DNA from: Haplomitrium mnioides
Taxonomy: Eukaryota > Marchantiophyta > Haplomitriopsida > Calobryales
NCBI GenBank assembly: GCA_049999725.1
Contig: JBNGIS010033716.1
Coordinates: 1-64,000, forward strand
Length of the DNA stretch: 64,000 nt
Direction: 5' to 3'
The position numbers and the translations under genes are program-made. Each line of letters opens with the position of its first letter. The first letter of the stretch is position 1. This document shows, in pieces, positions 23,728 to 35,760 of the stretch. Below the pieces are notes generated by a model, which saw nothing but the letters and a program-made list of their open reading frames with translations, was not told the origin of the DNA and ran no database searches.

Positions 23728-24257
23728 CGATTATCCCTCGCGTGATACATGGCAATTTATGTTGATTACTATGCGCGTTGATTCCGTGCGAGATGATTTC
23801 GATGCGCAGGGTCGAGACTCCCCCCAGGTAGCGGTACACGAACACATTCTTATCGAAGAATCTTGTATTTGATGGGCGGAAGAGAAGATTATTGTTGGGA
23901 TCTCTCGTTCTCTGAGTAGGCAGTTTTGATGAGACACACCTATCCTCGCCTACGTTGCGAGGGAACCAGTAGCAGATTTTAATCTGTAGCATTTGGCTGG
24001 AGAAGACGAAAAATTGCTTCTGTCCAGAGGGCAGATGTGCCTCGTTGTACAGTGAAAAACCGGTGGCAGGGTCACCATAGATCGCTAGGGGTCGCACCGA
24101 CAAGAGCTCACTAATTAGGCTGTACCACGATCGAGTCTATTCAGAGCTTACTATTTGCAGTTTACAAAATTCGATTGATTGCAAATGGAAAAATCATGGA
24201 TTGGATCTTGAACAAATCTACTCGCACATGTAGTGACGATGTAACTGTGTTGCGCAT
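23728..24257. other. Downstream region of the kinase gene
   Basis: Probably holds the 3' untranslated region and flank. No AATAAA that I can assign with confidence before 24290 and no other gene. Minus-strand frames (153 codons at 23642-24103) show no known motif. Confidence 0.4.
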
Positions 24258-24636
24258 GTTGATGGGCAGACGTTGCAGTCGGCCCTTGAATAATAAAGGA
24301 AAAAACGAAACAGTTTAGACGCACAGAAATTGTACATTTTATCAGATTGGCAACATAGCTTTGTTGATGGGCAGACGCCCTTGAATAAGAAAGGAAAATA
24401 CGAAACAGTTTAGACGCACAGAAATTGTACATTTTATCAGATTGGCAACATGAAATAGCTTTGTTGATGGGCAGACGATACAGTCGACCCTTGAATAAGA
24501 AAGGAAAATACGAAACAGTTTAGACGCACAGAAATTGTGTACATTTTATCAGATTGGCAACATGAAATAGCTTTGTTNNNNNNNNNNGAAATTGTGTACA
24601 TTTTATCAGATTGGCAACATGAAATAGCTTTGTTCA
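24258..24636 (+). repeat. Minisatellite of about 105-115 bp units, interrupted by an assembly gap
   Basis: At least four units or part-units contain tttgttgatgggcagacg, cccttgaataa, gaaacagtttagacgcac and ttatcagattggcaacat. Units begin near 24258, 24360, 24461 and at the gap. Adjacent units are nearly identical, so copy number is probably variable and the gap may hide more units. Confidence 0.92.
24578..24587. other. Assembly gap (10 N)
   Basis: Ten N inside the minisatellite, with the same sequence (catgaaatagctttgtt) before the gap and after it at about 24618. Confidence 0.99.
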
Positions 24637-25949
24637 TGTCATTAAAACTTTCGTGAAAACATCCGAACGTTGCAGAACTTTTTCAATATTCGCTGGGGAA
24701 AGAAAAATTTCAACGAAAGATGCTCTGGAAAAGACAGGAAAGAACCGGTCGTAGAATCGTGATATGTAAAACTCGGCGACGACAAGGGTCTATTTGCGTA
24801 CGACACACAGCTTGCCGTTACCGTGTGCAATGTCGTTCCTGATGACCGTGAACTGCGTGCGAAATTTCATGCGCAGATTAAGCTAGCAAGGATAGGGGAA
24901 AATCTCGCGTAAAAGGCTACACGGAAACATCTTCCGAAGCTTCCAGCCGCACGCAGGAAAGGAAACTCCCGACACACGGTACGAATATCTTTCAACGCCT
25001 AATCTCACCGTGCCCACGCTTTTAGCCCTGACAAGCTTTACCGCAGGAAAGCCACCATTGCGAAAAGGAGACGAGCTCCACCATTCCCCAAAGGCAAAGC
25101 CTGATTTCACGACGGAAACGACGAAAGAGATGATGCAATTTGAAGGGAATAGAAACCACAAGATAGATTACTACTGTAGGCGATGGGAGTCAAGGAAAAG
25201 TAGTTGACATCGGAAAACGTGAACGTGTTCCTTACATTCCTGCATGTGGCGACCGAAATCGCCATGAGGAACACTTCACAGAAGATCTCATCCATTCGCT
25301 TTCACATCCGCCATGTCAAGCGCCGGAGCGTTTCACTGTGCTTGCACCACGCCTCGATCTCTGTTCCATTGACGCTCCCTTCCCTTCCCTGCGCACGATC
25401 CTCGCGATTCTGTTCCTCAGTCTGATCCCGTTTCAGAGCTTCTGTTTGCGTATCTCACTACACAAACTGAGGACCCAAGCTGTAAGGCAACTTAATTTCC
25501 CATTACTTTAACTTTAACTTAACTTAGTCTACCCTGAACACGGCAATTTGGAAGGCACGGTAGTATTTGGATTTAATGTTAACCTATGTTGTGAGTTAAC
25601 TTGACTGTGGGGTCAGGTTAAAGCTGGCCCCTGACCTTAAACTTGTTTTATTTGGCTCAGTTTGTCCTAGGACATCTTTTTGTAAGTTCAATCATTAGTC
25701 AAGAGTTTTCTTATAACACCATAAGTAGATATTTTTAAACAAAAATAAACATTCAGTATGTAGTAGTTTGAAAGTTTAGTTATTTAAGACTTTAGATATT
25801 GGAAGGATTTATTCATAGTCTCAACCCTAAAAAGCTTAACCTTACAAAACATAACAAGTCACAAACTACACAATTAACCCGCTATCTATCCCTGTATGAT
25901 AGAGATAATAGTGAATTTATAAATAAAAAGTCGAAAGTAAAAAGGTTTT
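24637..25949. other. Non-coding right flank of the gene island
   Basis: 24637-25450 is balanced in base composition and not obviously repetitive, but holds no frame with a recognisable motif. From about 25480 the sequence becomes AT-rich and leads into copia A. Confidence 0.45.
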
Positions 25950-26205
25950 TGTTGGTTCATTAGCTCATAATATTTTCATGAATCCACAACATTACATAAA
26001 TATATATATAAAATCTACTCAATAATTCTACTCTCTCTTTCTTGTGGATGATAATTATGATAATAATAATGTTTATAATCTATATCATCTATATGGATAT
26101 ATAAGATGGTTATGACTATAATCTTAACCTATAGATTAAGCTAATTATGATTAGTGCTAATCCTAGATTGAGGGTATAAATTTATATAATAGTTGCATCT
26201 TAACA
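25950..26205 (-). repeat. 3' LTR of copia A
   Basis: On the minus strand it starts TGTTAAGATGCAAC at 26205 and ends AATGAACCAACA at 25950, giving TG...CA over 256 bp. The boundaries follow from alignment with the copia B LTR (58346-58618; shared attagctcat block) and from the adjacent purine tract. Confidence 0.7.
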
Positions 26206-26214
26206 CTCCCTCTT
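26206..26214 (-). other. Polypurine tract of copia A
   Basis: The minus strand reads AAGAGGGAG directly before the LTR TGTTA at 26205, the expected plus-strand primer position. Confidence 0.65.
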
Positions 26215-28820
26215 TATAATAATATGAGAAATGTTATAAACATACGTACAAGTAATAAGAGAGAAGGTAAACTTCACCAATATTTCATAGTGTACTATGC
26301 AAGACGAAGGTGTTGACTCATTAAAATCCTCTCATATTCTTTTAAGTGAAAGAGTACAATCACCAAATTTTGTGAATAATGTACATAGAAAATAATGACT
26401 AAGTAATAATAAAAGATCAAATGTCCAATAAGCGTGATAATCGACATAGTCCAATGTCGCTACAATGTATCTAATCTATTGCTGGTGTTGACATCTTTGC
26501 AAATAAATTAGAGCGATTATCCTTACCAACAATAATATGTACAAATATGATGTTGTCTTATTGCTCGTGAGTAAAAAAGAACTTAGCCATAATAGGCTTG
26601 ATGTCGTCGCCTTAAATAAATCCTTGAGAAACATGTTCAATACATGCTAACTCATCCTCAAGCAAGACAGGAGATCAGATAGACAAGGTAAGCCACAATG
26701 CAAACCAACATGATCAAACATCCTCCTCAACCAAATGCACTCTCTATTGGCCTTATATAATGCAATGATCTATGCATGGCTAGAAGAGCTACAAGTTAGA
26801 GTTTGCTTAGTATTCTTCCAAGACATAATAGTATAGCCATATAAGAATATATATTTGGTTTAGGATTTAGCATCATTAAGCTTAGATAAATATCCAACAT
26901 TCGTATAACTGGTGAGGATCTTGTCAATGTGCTTGGAGATATAAAGTCCCATATCTATGGTGCATTGCAAGCATTGAAAGTTATGTTTAATACCATTCCA
27001 GTGCTAAATAACGGTTGTGAACTATGTCTTGCAAGCAATTTTATGACAAATGAAATGTCAAATCGAGTTTGGTTGGCAAGAAACATAAGAGTGTTAATGG
27101 CTGAGAGATAATTTAGTAAAACTAGAAAACTATAGTAAAAAGTGAAACAAAGTTTTCTTTAACTATAGTACTAAGAAAACAAAAATTTCTTAGACATTTC
27201 AATAGTATGCTCAAGTAAAGATTTGTGACCAAAAAGATTATTGTTATCAACATACATCACAACAATTATGACTCTTTGTTGATATGTTTGATGAATTATC
27301 ATGATGTTATGTACTCATAGCTAACATCTTATTTTGAAATATTTAATACCATATCTGACCATTTTTTTTAAGTCCACAAATAGATCTCATAATTAGGACT
27401 GTATATCCATCCTTGATTACTAGCATGGATTGATGGACATGATAGGCTAAAGGTCTACTTGTTGGTAAATGCATGTGATAGACTAAAGGTCATTGCCCAG
27501 TACTCACTCCACTAGGTGTCATTATGGTTGGGTTTGTAGAAGTAGATATGTTTCTGTGAAGTTTTTTCTTGAAGACATTCTCTCCTTGAACATGATAGAT
27601 ATTTCTAGCAATTAGCTTTGGGCGTGCTTTCATATAAATCTGGGTATCTAATAGACCATAGCCTTATGTTGTCACTACATCCATCTAATATATAATGAGC
27701 TCATGTCCTAGGGATAATTCGACTAAGAGTCAGCAAGTGATTGCATCTTTAACATGGGTGTATATGAGATTGAAGTCTCTCCTAGGTTTATTCGTGTAGT
27801 CTTTTGATATAAGGCATACCTTATATCTGACAATTTTTCCTTTAGCATATTAGTCTTTTTGACAAATTCTATGGATGACCAATCAGGTAGGTGTTAGGGG
27901 GTGTTTGAACAACATGTCCAAACAGCTTCGTTTAGATCATTAAATCAACTTCTGAATTCATTGTTTTTTTTCCATTCCAACCAGCGAGAGGGTTGTCTTG
28001 TGCTTCATTGATAGTCCTTGGATTAGGTGGAATGTAAAAAAAAAATGTGAGAAATCATGTATGCAAAATGATCATCTATTTGTGCACTCTCTCTTTGCCA
28101 TATAATCCTAGTATTCATATAGTGAATAGAAATTTGTTGATTTTCTAAGATCTCAAAAAGAGTACTAATGAGGTATAGGTTAATAGATGATGATGATGAT
28201 GATGGCACATTGATAAAAGGACATATCTTATTTGTTGAGGTTGAGAATCTTTGGCACCTAGAAGATGGACTTTATTTACCCTTGGTGGTTGATTAGTTGT
28301 TGGTTTTGTCAACTCTTGCAAATGTGCAAAGATATTCTTAGAAGGTGTATGTGATAGAGCTACATTTTCAATCTCATTGAATGAGTGTGGAAATTGTTCA
28401 GCTGTCTTAGTTAATGTAATAATCTCTTGACTTCATCATTGCATTGTCTTGCTCTTTGATCATTCCATAAAGTGGATGGTATCACCTATTGTAATTCTTT
28501 TGGCATTGAGGAGAATTTGTTTTTTTCCTCAAATAAAGATGAAAGATATCCTTATAGAAATAACAATGTGCAAATTTATCTTAAAATACATTCGTTGTAG
28601 ATGGCTCTAGAAAACGTATAATTGAAGAAGAATCATATTATATATATATTCGTTTTTTGTCTTTGAGGACCTATCTTTGTCCATTTTGGTTCTATAATAG
28701 AAACAATGACTTGGCATCCAAAAGAGCATATGTGTGATAAGTCGGGAGTAGTCTTGTAGGAAAGTTTGTGAGGAGTCAAGAAATTGAAAGATGATGGCTT
28801 ATATTTCAAAAGTGATGTAG
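26215..28820 (-). pseudogene. Copia A pol, 3' part (integrase end, RT, RNase H)
   Basis: Minus-strand Ty1/copia pol, parallel to copia B at 58950-61560. Going down from 28820 it has the integrase C-terminal region (SFNFLTPHKLSYKTTPDLSHICSFGCQV near 28690-28780), a linker (QISIHYMNTRIIWQRES near 28080-28130), RT (YKVCL near 27810; MDVVT near 27680; GYTVLIMRSICGLKKNGQIWY near 27360-27420) and RNase H (NSI*HFICHKIACKT-like near 27020-27070). Stops and frameshifts are frequent and the RT YVDD region is badly decayed. The reading continues at 33772 beyond the inserted chromovirus. Confidence 0.85.
28816..28820. other. Target-site duplication TGTAG (left)
   Basis: TGTAG directly before the 5' LTR is repeated at 33767-33771 directly after the 3' LTR, as expected for a 5-bp gypsy integration. 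Confidence 0.92.
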
Positions 28821-29210
28821 TGTAGTAGTACAAGCATAAGGTTGTGCTATTTATAAGAAAATAGATAGGAGTGAAGGAAGTGGTAGAGAGTCACTTTTAG
28901 GGTTGAGATAAGACTACTTGCCTTTGAAGTCACGTTTAGTAGAGAGTCACTTGCAAGGTTGAGAATAGAAGTAACTTGTAAGTGAAGAAAGAGCAATGAC
29001 ACCCTCTTCTCTTGTATAAATAGAAGGGCTTCTTAGCCCCACTCCCCGTTCTGGAGTTCCTCTTGAATCATTTGGGTTCTTTGGTTGCTTGGCTTTTGCT
29101 TGCACTCTTGGTCTTAGATTGGACCTTGAGTTGCATTTGGTTAAAAAAACTCTATTAGAGTTCAATATGAGTTCTTACTCATTTGGATTTGGTCCTTGAG
29201 TTCTTTTACA
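28821..29210 (+). repeat. 5' LTR of the complete chromovirus
   Basis: It begins TGTAGTAGTACAAGC and ends GAGTTCTTTTACA. The TATA box TATAAATA is at 29015-29022, followed at once by a perfect 5-bp stem GGGCT-TCTT-AGCCC (29026-29039), probably near the transcript start. Confidence 0.94.
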
Positions 29211-29211
29211 T

Positions 29212-29223
29212 TGGTATCAGAGC
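29212..29223 (+). other. Primer-binding site, initiator Met tRNA
   Basis: TGGTATCAGAGC lies one base after the LTR end, an exact match to the plant initiator-Met tRNA 3' complement used by many LTR retrotransposons. Confidence 0.93.
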
Positions 29224-29268
29224 TACGGTTTGTTTTTTGTGGTGAGTTATATAGAGAATCAAGAGGCG

Positions 29269-30300
29269 ATGGTTAAAGCAATGGAACAACGGCTTGAACA
29301 TCTTTCATACCTTTTGGAAGGAAGAATGAAAGAAAGAGCAACTTTTCAAGAAGAAGAAGAAGAGAGTTATGGGCAATTTCCATCGCCAAAAGCATATGAT
29401 GGGAGGATGGTTTGTGGTGCATCTGAGAACTTTATATTCGATTAAGAGCAATATTTTGAAGCTACAAACATTAGAGAAGATGGTCAATGAATTTTATTTG
29501 CGGCAAGTCAATTAGAAGGAGTTGCAAAGACTTGGTAGAGATATCAAGTAGAACAAGCACAACATGGACTTTTTGCTCCTATTGTTTCTTGGTGTGAGTT
29601 CAAAGAAACAGTGATTTCAAGATTTAGGGTTGTAAATGCTTCAAAAGTAGCAAGAGATTGATTGGCTGAATTGAAGCAACTTGGTACAGTGAGAAGCTAT
29701 GTTGCACACTTTTAGGATACAATTATGTAAATTCCGCATATAAGAGAAGAAGAAGCACTAGACCGCTTTCTTCAAAGATTGAAGCCTTGCACGAGAATAG
29801 AAGTTACTATGAGAGAGCCTACTCAATTAGAAGAAGCAATGCATAAGGCGGAGAGGCATGACACATTACTTACTACTATAGAAGCTAGGTTGCATACTCA
29901 GCTATTCGAACAACGTACTCACAACTTTGCAAGCTCTAATGGAATAAAAATTTTGACGAGAATTCAAGGTACTTTGTTCTATCTTGATGGTATGATTGAG
30001 GAGCAATCTTGTAGAATGTTGCTAGATAGCAATAGCTCTAAAAATTTTATGTCACTATGTTTTGCTAAGATAATCAAAGCAAAATTTAGGCTTATCAAGG
30101 GGAGTGTTGTGACTATGGCCAATGGCCAAAAGCATGACGTGTTTTTCTCTCAAAAGCCATTTCTTCTAAATATTGGAAAAGAGTATGTGGAATCTATGTA
30201 GTTTGTTATTGCACCTGTACAATATGACATCATTTTAGCTTTTCCTTGGCTTGATCATCAATCCGCTCAATTTGATTGGTCAAAATGATAGATTCAAGTT
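29269..30300 (+). pseudogene. Chromovirus gag and protease
   Basis: Gag opens MVKAMEQRLEHLSYLLEGRMKERATFQEEEEE with a coiled-coil-like, acidic start, then the retrotransposon gag core (GVAKTW near 29520; EFKETVISRFR near 29598; FLQRLKP near 29770; MREPTQLEEAMHKAE near 29810). No CX2CX4HX4C zinc knuckle is found between ERHDTLLTT and the protease, so that segment appears deleted here; the inverted copy at 2907-4085 has more sequence at this point. The protease active-site region reads LLDSNSSKNFMS (near 30020-30055), with Asp-Ser-Asn in place of Asp-Ser-Gly. Stops interrupt gag near 29443, 29487, 29538, 29660 and 29715. Confidence 0.88.
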
Positions 30301-30382
30301 ACCTTACAAGGTAAGAATTTTTCTTTTTAGGTGCTCAACACCATTGGTGAAGAAGCCTAAATAAGTTTAGCATATTAATTCA

Positions 30383-31838
30383 GTGGAGCAAGAATTTTGT
30401 ATCTTTGTTGTTTGGATCAAAGCTATCATAGATTTGAGTAAGAAGGAAGGAAAAGGTGTGTCTACCTCAATGATAGATGATATTTTGAAAGAGTTTGGAG
30501 ATGTGTTTCCAAAGGATTTGCTAAAGGGGTTACCAAATGATCGAGGAATGTTTTTTTCAATTGAGTTGATATCGGGAAGTACTTCTTATAATCGATCTAT
30601 ATATCGGTTATCACCACAAGAACTAGAGGAGCTTCGAAAAGCATTGGCAGATCTTCTTGAGAAGGATTTCATTCAATATAGTACTTCGCGTTGGGGAGCT
30701 CCAGTACTCTTTGTACCAAAGAAAGATGGTGGATTTTTTCTTTGTACAAATGATCGAAGATTGATTAATCTAACAATGAAGAATGTCTATCCTCTAGCTC
30801 ATATTGATGATTAGTTGGACCAATTGAGTGGTGTGCGATTCTTTTCTAAGTTTCATCTTCCAAGTGGCTATTGGCAAATTCCTATCAAGCCAAGTGATGT
30901 ACCAAAGACAACTTTTCGCACAAGATATGAGCATTTTGAGTGGAAGGTTCTTACATTTGGTCTTACTAATGCTCCAACAATATTCATGGATCAAATGCAT
31001 TGAGTTTTTGATGGGTTATTAGATAAGTTAGTGTTGGTTTTTTTGGACGATATTCTTATCTTTAGCAAAAGTGAAGTTGAACATCGTGCTCATCTCAAAG
31101 AAGAATTACAAAGACTACGCAATTGGAATTTTTATTGCAAGAAGTCTAAGTGTGAGTTTTGGAAGCAAGAGGTGACTTATCTACGACATAAAATGTCTGC
31201 GGATGGCATTAAAATGGAGGAAGAGAAAATTAAGGCCATTGTATAATGGCCAACACCAAAAGATACAAAGGATGTTTGAGCTTTCAATGGGTTAACAAGT
31301 TTTTATCGGAGATTCATCCATTACTATGCTCATATTTTTGCACTGCTTACAAATTTGTTGGGTAAAGAAGTAAAGTTTCAATAGATGACCAAATAGCAAG
31401 AGGCATTTTAATAACTCAAGGATGCGGTATCTTCTTGTCCAATTCTACAACCGTATGACCCAAAGTCAAGTTGTATAGTTGATTTTGATGCCTCTAATTT
31501 TGCTATTGGGGTAGTGTTACAACAAGCGTTTGAGGATAGACTTCATCTGATTGCCTTCATGTCATGTCGACTAAATGAGGCAAAGAGGAATTATCCTACA
31601 AGGGATAGAGAGAAGTTGGCGATGGTTTATGCTACCAAGGTTTGGAGACATTGTCTTGTAGGAAAGCAAGTACTTATACGCACCGATTGCAAGCCTTTGC
31701 TCCAGTTGATTCATTTGGAAAATATGACAAGTCGTTATCATCGATGGGAAGATCAACTACAACTTTTGATATCAAGTTGGAGTACAAGTCGGGAAGGTTC
31801 CACGCCATTTCTGATGCATTTTCAAGGAGACCAGATCA
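30383..31838 (+). pseudogene. Chromovirus reverse transcriptase and RNase H
   Basis: The RT runs from [19 protein letters not shown] (near 30490-30545) through [16 protein letters not shown] (near 30690-30735), [24 protein letters not shown] (near 30860-30930), [17 protein letters not shown] (near 30953-31003) and the catalytic VFLDDILIFSK (near 31037-31070), followed by the connection region. RNase H follows (VDFDASNFAIGVVLQQ near 31480-31530; TRDREKLAMVYATKVWRHCLVGKQ near 31600-31670). Both RT Asp residues of the xxDD site are intact. In-frame stops (30812, 31001, 31244) and a frameshift near 31765 show it is inactive as a single polyprotein. Confidence 0.92.
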
Positions 31839-31849
31839 TTGACTAAATA

Positions 31850-33363
31850 TGTTGGAGCTTGCAAATGTTAGTACTTTTCATCTTCATGAAGAAAACAGTG
31901 ATGGCTTTCGACAAAAGTTACAAGAAGATGACTTCTTCAATCTTGTTAATGGACGTTTGGCGGTCAAAGATAGTGAGTATCATGCATTTTCTATTTAGGG
32001 TGGTATTTTTTATCAATGCCATTAAATACATGTTCCACAAGATGACGCACTTCGAATGGCTTGTTTACAAGAAGCCCATAACATTCCAATCTTTGAACAT
32101 CTTGGAGTAGACAAGACTATGGAGTTGCTTCATCGCACTTGGTGGTGGCCAAACCAAGTTCGAGATGTTTGTAGCTTTGTTCGTTCTAGTGAGAGTTGTC
32201 AACAAAACAAGGCTTCAAATCAAAAACCAGCTAGCCTTCTTCACCCATTACTAATTCCTATTGCTCATTAGGAACATGTAAGTTTACATCTTATCACTTC
32301 GCTTCCAACCACACCTCGTGGGTTTATTGCTATTGTGGTGTTTGTAGATAAGCTAAGCAAACAGATTCATCTAGCACTAATGGTGGATACAGTGGATGCT
32401 CCACAATTGGCAAAGATTTACTTTGATACAGTTTTTTGCTATCATAGAATGCCAAAGGTATTAATATCCGATAGAGATCCACGATTCACTGGAAAGTTTT
32501 GGCGAACGTTGTTCACAGTTTTGGGTACCAAACTATCTATGTCTATGACTTATCATCCTCAAACAGATGGGCAAATTTTACATGCAAATTGCACTATTGA
32601 GGATATGCTTTGAGTGTTCATCAACGTTCATCACATGAATTGGGATAGTTTCTTGCCAATTGTGGAGATTGCATACAACAACTCCAAACAAACAAGTACT
32701 AGATTTTCTCTTTTCTTTCTTAATTCAGGCCAACATCCTCTTGTTCATGATGGTTTTCTTTTTCCTTCTTCTTCCAATGTTCCAAGTCTTTCTACCTTTT
32801 GGTCTCATTTATCTTCCTCTTTGCAAGATGCACAAAACCATCTTCTTATTGCTCAAAATCGGCAAAAAAATATGCCGATAAATATTGTCGTGATTTCTCT
32901 TATGTTTTAGGTGAAAATTTTATACTTTCTACTCATGATCTTCTTTTGTCTTTAGACACTCAAGTCTATAAGTTATCTCCAACTTGGATTGGCCATTTCT
33001 CAAATTCTCAAGTTATTTCTCCCGTTGCGTACAAACTCGCTCTTCCTCTCCATATGAAGATTCATCTTGTATTCTATGTCTCTAAACTTAAACCTTTTGT
33101 TTTTAGTCATTTTTCTTTTCCAAACTGTGCACAAATTCCTCCTCTAGCTGTTGTTCTTGATGATCATGAAGAATTTGAGGTGGACCACATTTTGGCTAAA
33201 CAAGTTCTCAAGCAAGGACGACATCCACAAGTTCAATACAAGGTTTTATAGAAAGGCTGTCCACTTCATGATGCTACTTGGGAACCTTCTTCAAATCTTG
33301 AAAATGCTCAAGACGCTATTCAAATATTTGAAAGATGCGGTAATAACGAGAACATTATCGATT
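31850..33363 (+). pseudogene. Chromovirus integrase and chromodomain
   Basis: The zinc-binding region (HLGVDKTMELLHRTWWWPN...SSESCQQNK, 32100-32215) has lost one Cys (SSESC). The core has HLITSLPTTPRG near 32285 where the first catalytic Asp would be, VVFVDKLSK near 32335, an intact second Asp (SDRDPRFTGKFW near 32470-32505) and QTDGQILHAN near 32560, where the conserved Glu is Leu. Copy 1 keeps this Glu. A C-terminal chromodomain follows (HEEFEVDHILAKQVLKQG near 33165-33220; CPLHDATWEPSSN near 33255-33295). Several stops and frame changes are present. Confidence 0.9.
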
Positions 33364-33375
33364 AGAAGGCAGGGA
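33364..33375 (+). other. Polypurine tract of the chromovirus
   Basis: AGAAGGCAGGGA lies three bases before the 3' LTR, the expected plus-strand primer site. Confidence 0.8.
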
Positions 33376-33378
33376 TTA

Positions 33379-33766
33379 TGTGATAGTACAAGTATAAGGT
33401 TGTGCCATTTGTAAGAAAATATAGAGGAGTGAAGGAAGTGGTAGAGAGTCACCTTTAGGGTTGAGATAAGATTACTTATCTTTGAAGTCACTTTTAGTAG
33501 AGAGTCACTTGTAGGTTGAAATTAGAAGTAACTTGTAGGTGAAGAAAGAGGGATGACATCCTCTTCTCTTGTATAAATAGAAGGGCTTCTTAGACCCACT
33601 CTTCATTCTAGAGTTCCTCTCGAATCACTTGGGTTCTTTGGTTTGTTGGCTTTTGCTTGCACTGTTGGTCTTAGCTTGGACCTTGAGTTGCTTTTGGTTG
33701 AAGAACTTTATTAGAGTTCACTATGAGTTCTTACTCATTTGGATTTGGTCCTTGAATTTTTTTACA
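33379..33766 (+). repeat. 3' LTR of the complete chromovirus
   Basis: It begins TGTGATAGTACAAG and ends TTTTTTTACA; 388 bp, about 10 percent different from the 5' LTR, and followed by the TGTAG duplication at 33767-33771. Confidence 0.94.
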
Positions 33767-35760
33767 TGTAGCATGTAATACTGCATAACCTTAAGCCAAC
33801 AACATGTTTGCATCAACATGGGTTTTGCAATCATTTTTATGCTTCTTTTTTAGTCGTTGAGCAATGCCATTTTAGAAATAGACATGCGCTACTGAGTATT
33901 AGATATCTATGCATGTGGTCATAGAAAAGTCGTCAAAAGTCTTAGACATAAATTCTCCCGCATTGTCAACTTTTAAAATTCTGACCAAGTAATTTAGAAA
34001 TTGAGCTTTCAATTTGAGAATATATGCTAGAATTCTAGGAAAAACTAGATTTTGAGTAGAAAACAATGATGTTTGTAACCACTTTAAGAAATTACACATG
34101 ATAACTAAAAGTATCTAAAAGGTCCATTGGGTGAGTCTATAAGATCTCATACGTCACCAAGTATTCTCTTAAGAAATTTAGATATATCTATAATGGTCTT
34201 GGATATCAATAGTTGAAGGACCAATTTTCCTTGAGAGCATGTATTTGGGGTCTATGTGAGTGGGAATGTTTTGGGTCACTTTCATTATGTTATGTGACAT
34301 AGCTTTGCTTTAGTGTTCTAATCATTAATGCCAAATTTTTTATTGATCAATTTGTAGCGCAACGGTATGAAAATTATGTAATTGTATAACATGAAATCCA
34401 AACAGGTAAGCAAACAATGCTTCTTTTATTTTCATGCTTTTAGAAGTCTTATGTAAATTTGTGAGACCTTTTATCCTCTATGTATGCTAGTATGAATGTG
34501 AAAGCAATTGTTATATATTTGTGTTTTAGACATATCAAGTTCTTAGTAGCACTTGGCGTATATATATAGTAGATTTAATGTTGAGGATTGCTCCTTGTGG
34601 TAAAATAATCTTTTGAGGTTTATGTACTTTTTCAATTTGATTACTTCCCATATTGGTCGTTATTTGTTGACTTGATGGTGTTGTATGTGAGTATTGGTAT
34701 TGGTGTCAAAAATGTAGGTTTTATTATCTTCAAGAGGAAAAATTTGTGAGCTATTGTGGATCACATGATTCTCTAGTAGTTGAATATCATTCTCAAATAG
34801 TCACTTAGAGTGTCTTCTTTTTCCAAAAATTTACCATGAGTTTCAAGTTGTGTGTTGTTTTGCTTACTCTGGTTGTATAAAGAAACCATATATGCAAGGA
34901 TTCTACACATCTTCTAGGTGTGTCCATGTGTGCACACCTAAAAAAAGTAACTATTAATGGAGGGTTACTTGTGCTTGGTGCAAACCTATTATCATTTTGA
35001 AGTCTGTGACCTTTGTTTCCTCTTACATAAGGTCTATCATGATTATTTTGACCTCTGTCCTTCTCCTTGAATGTTTGACCTCTTTCTAGAGTGGGAAATC
35101 TTCTTCTTCTCAAAGTTTGTCTTCTACTTGCGTATTAGCTCTTCTACTTGAAGTCTCGTTGTTATTTGCAGACATGTAGTAATGAATTTCAGAGGGCTAT
35201 AATATGGACAAAGTGTTAGGTGGTCTTGCCTTTGAGTTCTTTAGTAGCATCTCTGGATGTGTTTGAGCAAGTAACATATATGCTTTCAGTTCTAAGTATC
35301 TTGTGAACTTCATATTTCTATATAGTGTAAATAGAATCATATTAGTAGGGTGGAATGTAGATAGAGTCTTCTCTATTTGTTCTTCATCATCTATTGGTTG
35401 TCTACACAAGGTGAGCTGAGATATGGTTCTGAAAAGTTCACTATTGTATTTGGCAACAAATGTGAAATCCTACACTCTCATATTAAGCCAATATGGTTTG
35501 GTTGTTAGAAAATGGATTGTTTTTGTATGGTTAGACATATCTTTGAGGTTCTCTCACATAATTTTGAGATTGCTCTCATTGAGGTATTGGGCTTTCAGAG
35601 GATCAATAAGGTGATGCCTCATGAAAACTAGTGCTTGAGCTTTCTGTTGGGTAGTTATTTCACTATCAATTACTATTGTATTCTCTAGTCGTTTAGAGAA
35701 TAGATGAACTAATGCATCAAGTGACCAAAGGAAAATATTTCTCTCCATCTATAGTCAATG
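33767..35760 (-). pseudogene. Copia A gag, protease and integrase start
   Basis: Minus-strand continuation of copia A. From 35760 downward: gag of the UBN2 type (WSLDALVHLFSKRLENTIV and FMRHHLIDPLKAQYLNESNL near 35570-35730; EKTLSTFHPTNMILFTLYRNMKF near 35310-35375; LLKNSKARPP near 35220), an Arg/Lys-rich stretch, a decayed zinc knuckle (FFRCAHMDTPRRC near 34915-34955), the protease/pre-integrase region (near 34250-34760) and the integrase core (NLVFPRILAYILKLKAQF...VDNAGEFMSKTFDDF near 33925-34050). It aligns domain by domain with copia B (61560-63620). Frequent stops show decay. Confidence 0.85.

Larger units (their letters stand above)
28821..33766 (+). mobile_element. Complete Ty3/gypsy chromovirus (Reina-like), 4,946 bp, inserted in copia A
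   Basis: All structural parts are present: 390-bp and 388-bp LTRs with TGT...ACA ends, a primer site, gag, protease, RT, RNase H, integrase, chromodomain, a polypurine tract and TGTAG duplications on both sides. Short LTRs, about 5 kb total length and a chromodomain fit the Reina group; that clade name is inferred. A hand count gives about 39 differences between the LTRs (about 10 percent), so the insertion is old. The same copia region is uninterrupted at about 61560, giving an independent empty site. Coding regions hold many stops, so it is not autonomous. Confidence 0.95.

Noticed and set aside
24151-24637. Repetitive minus-strand peptide frames
   Set aside because: They translate the minisatellite; the repeating peptide follows from the DNA repeat.
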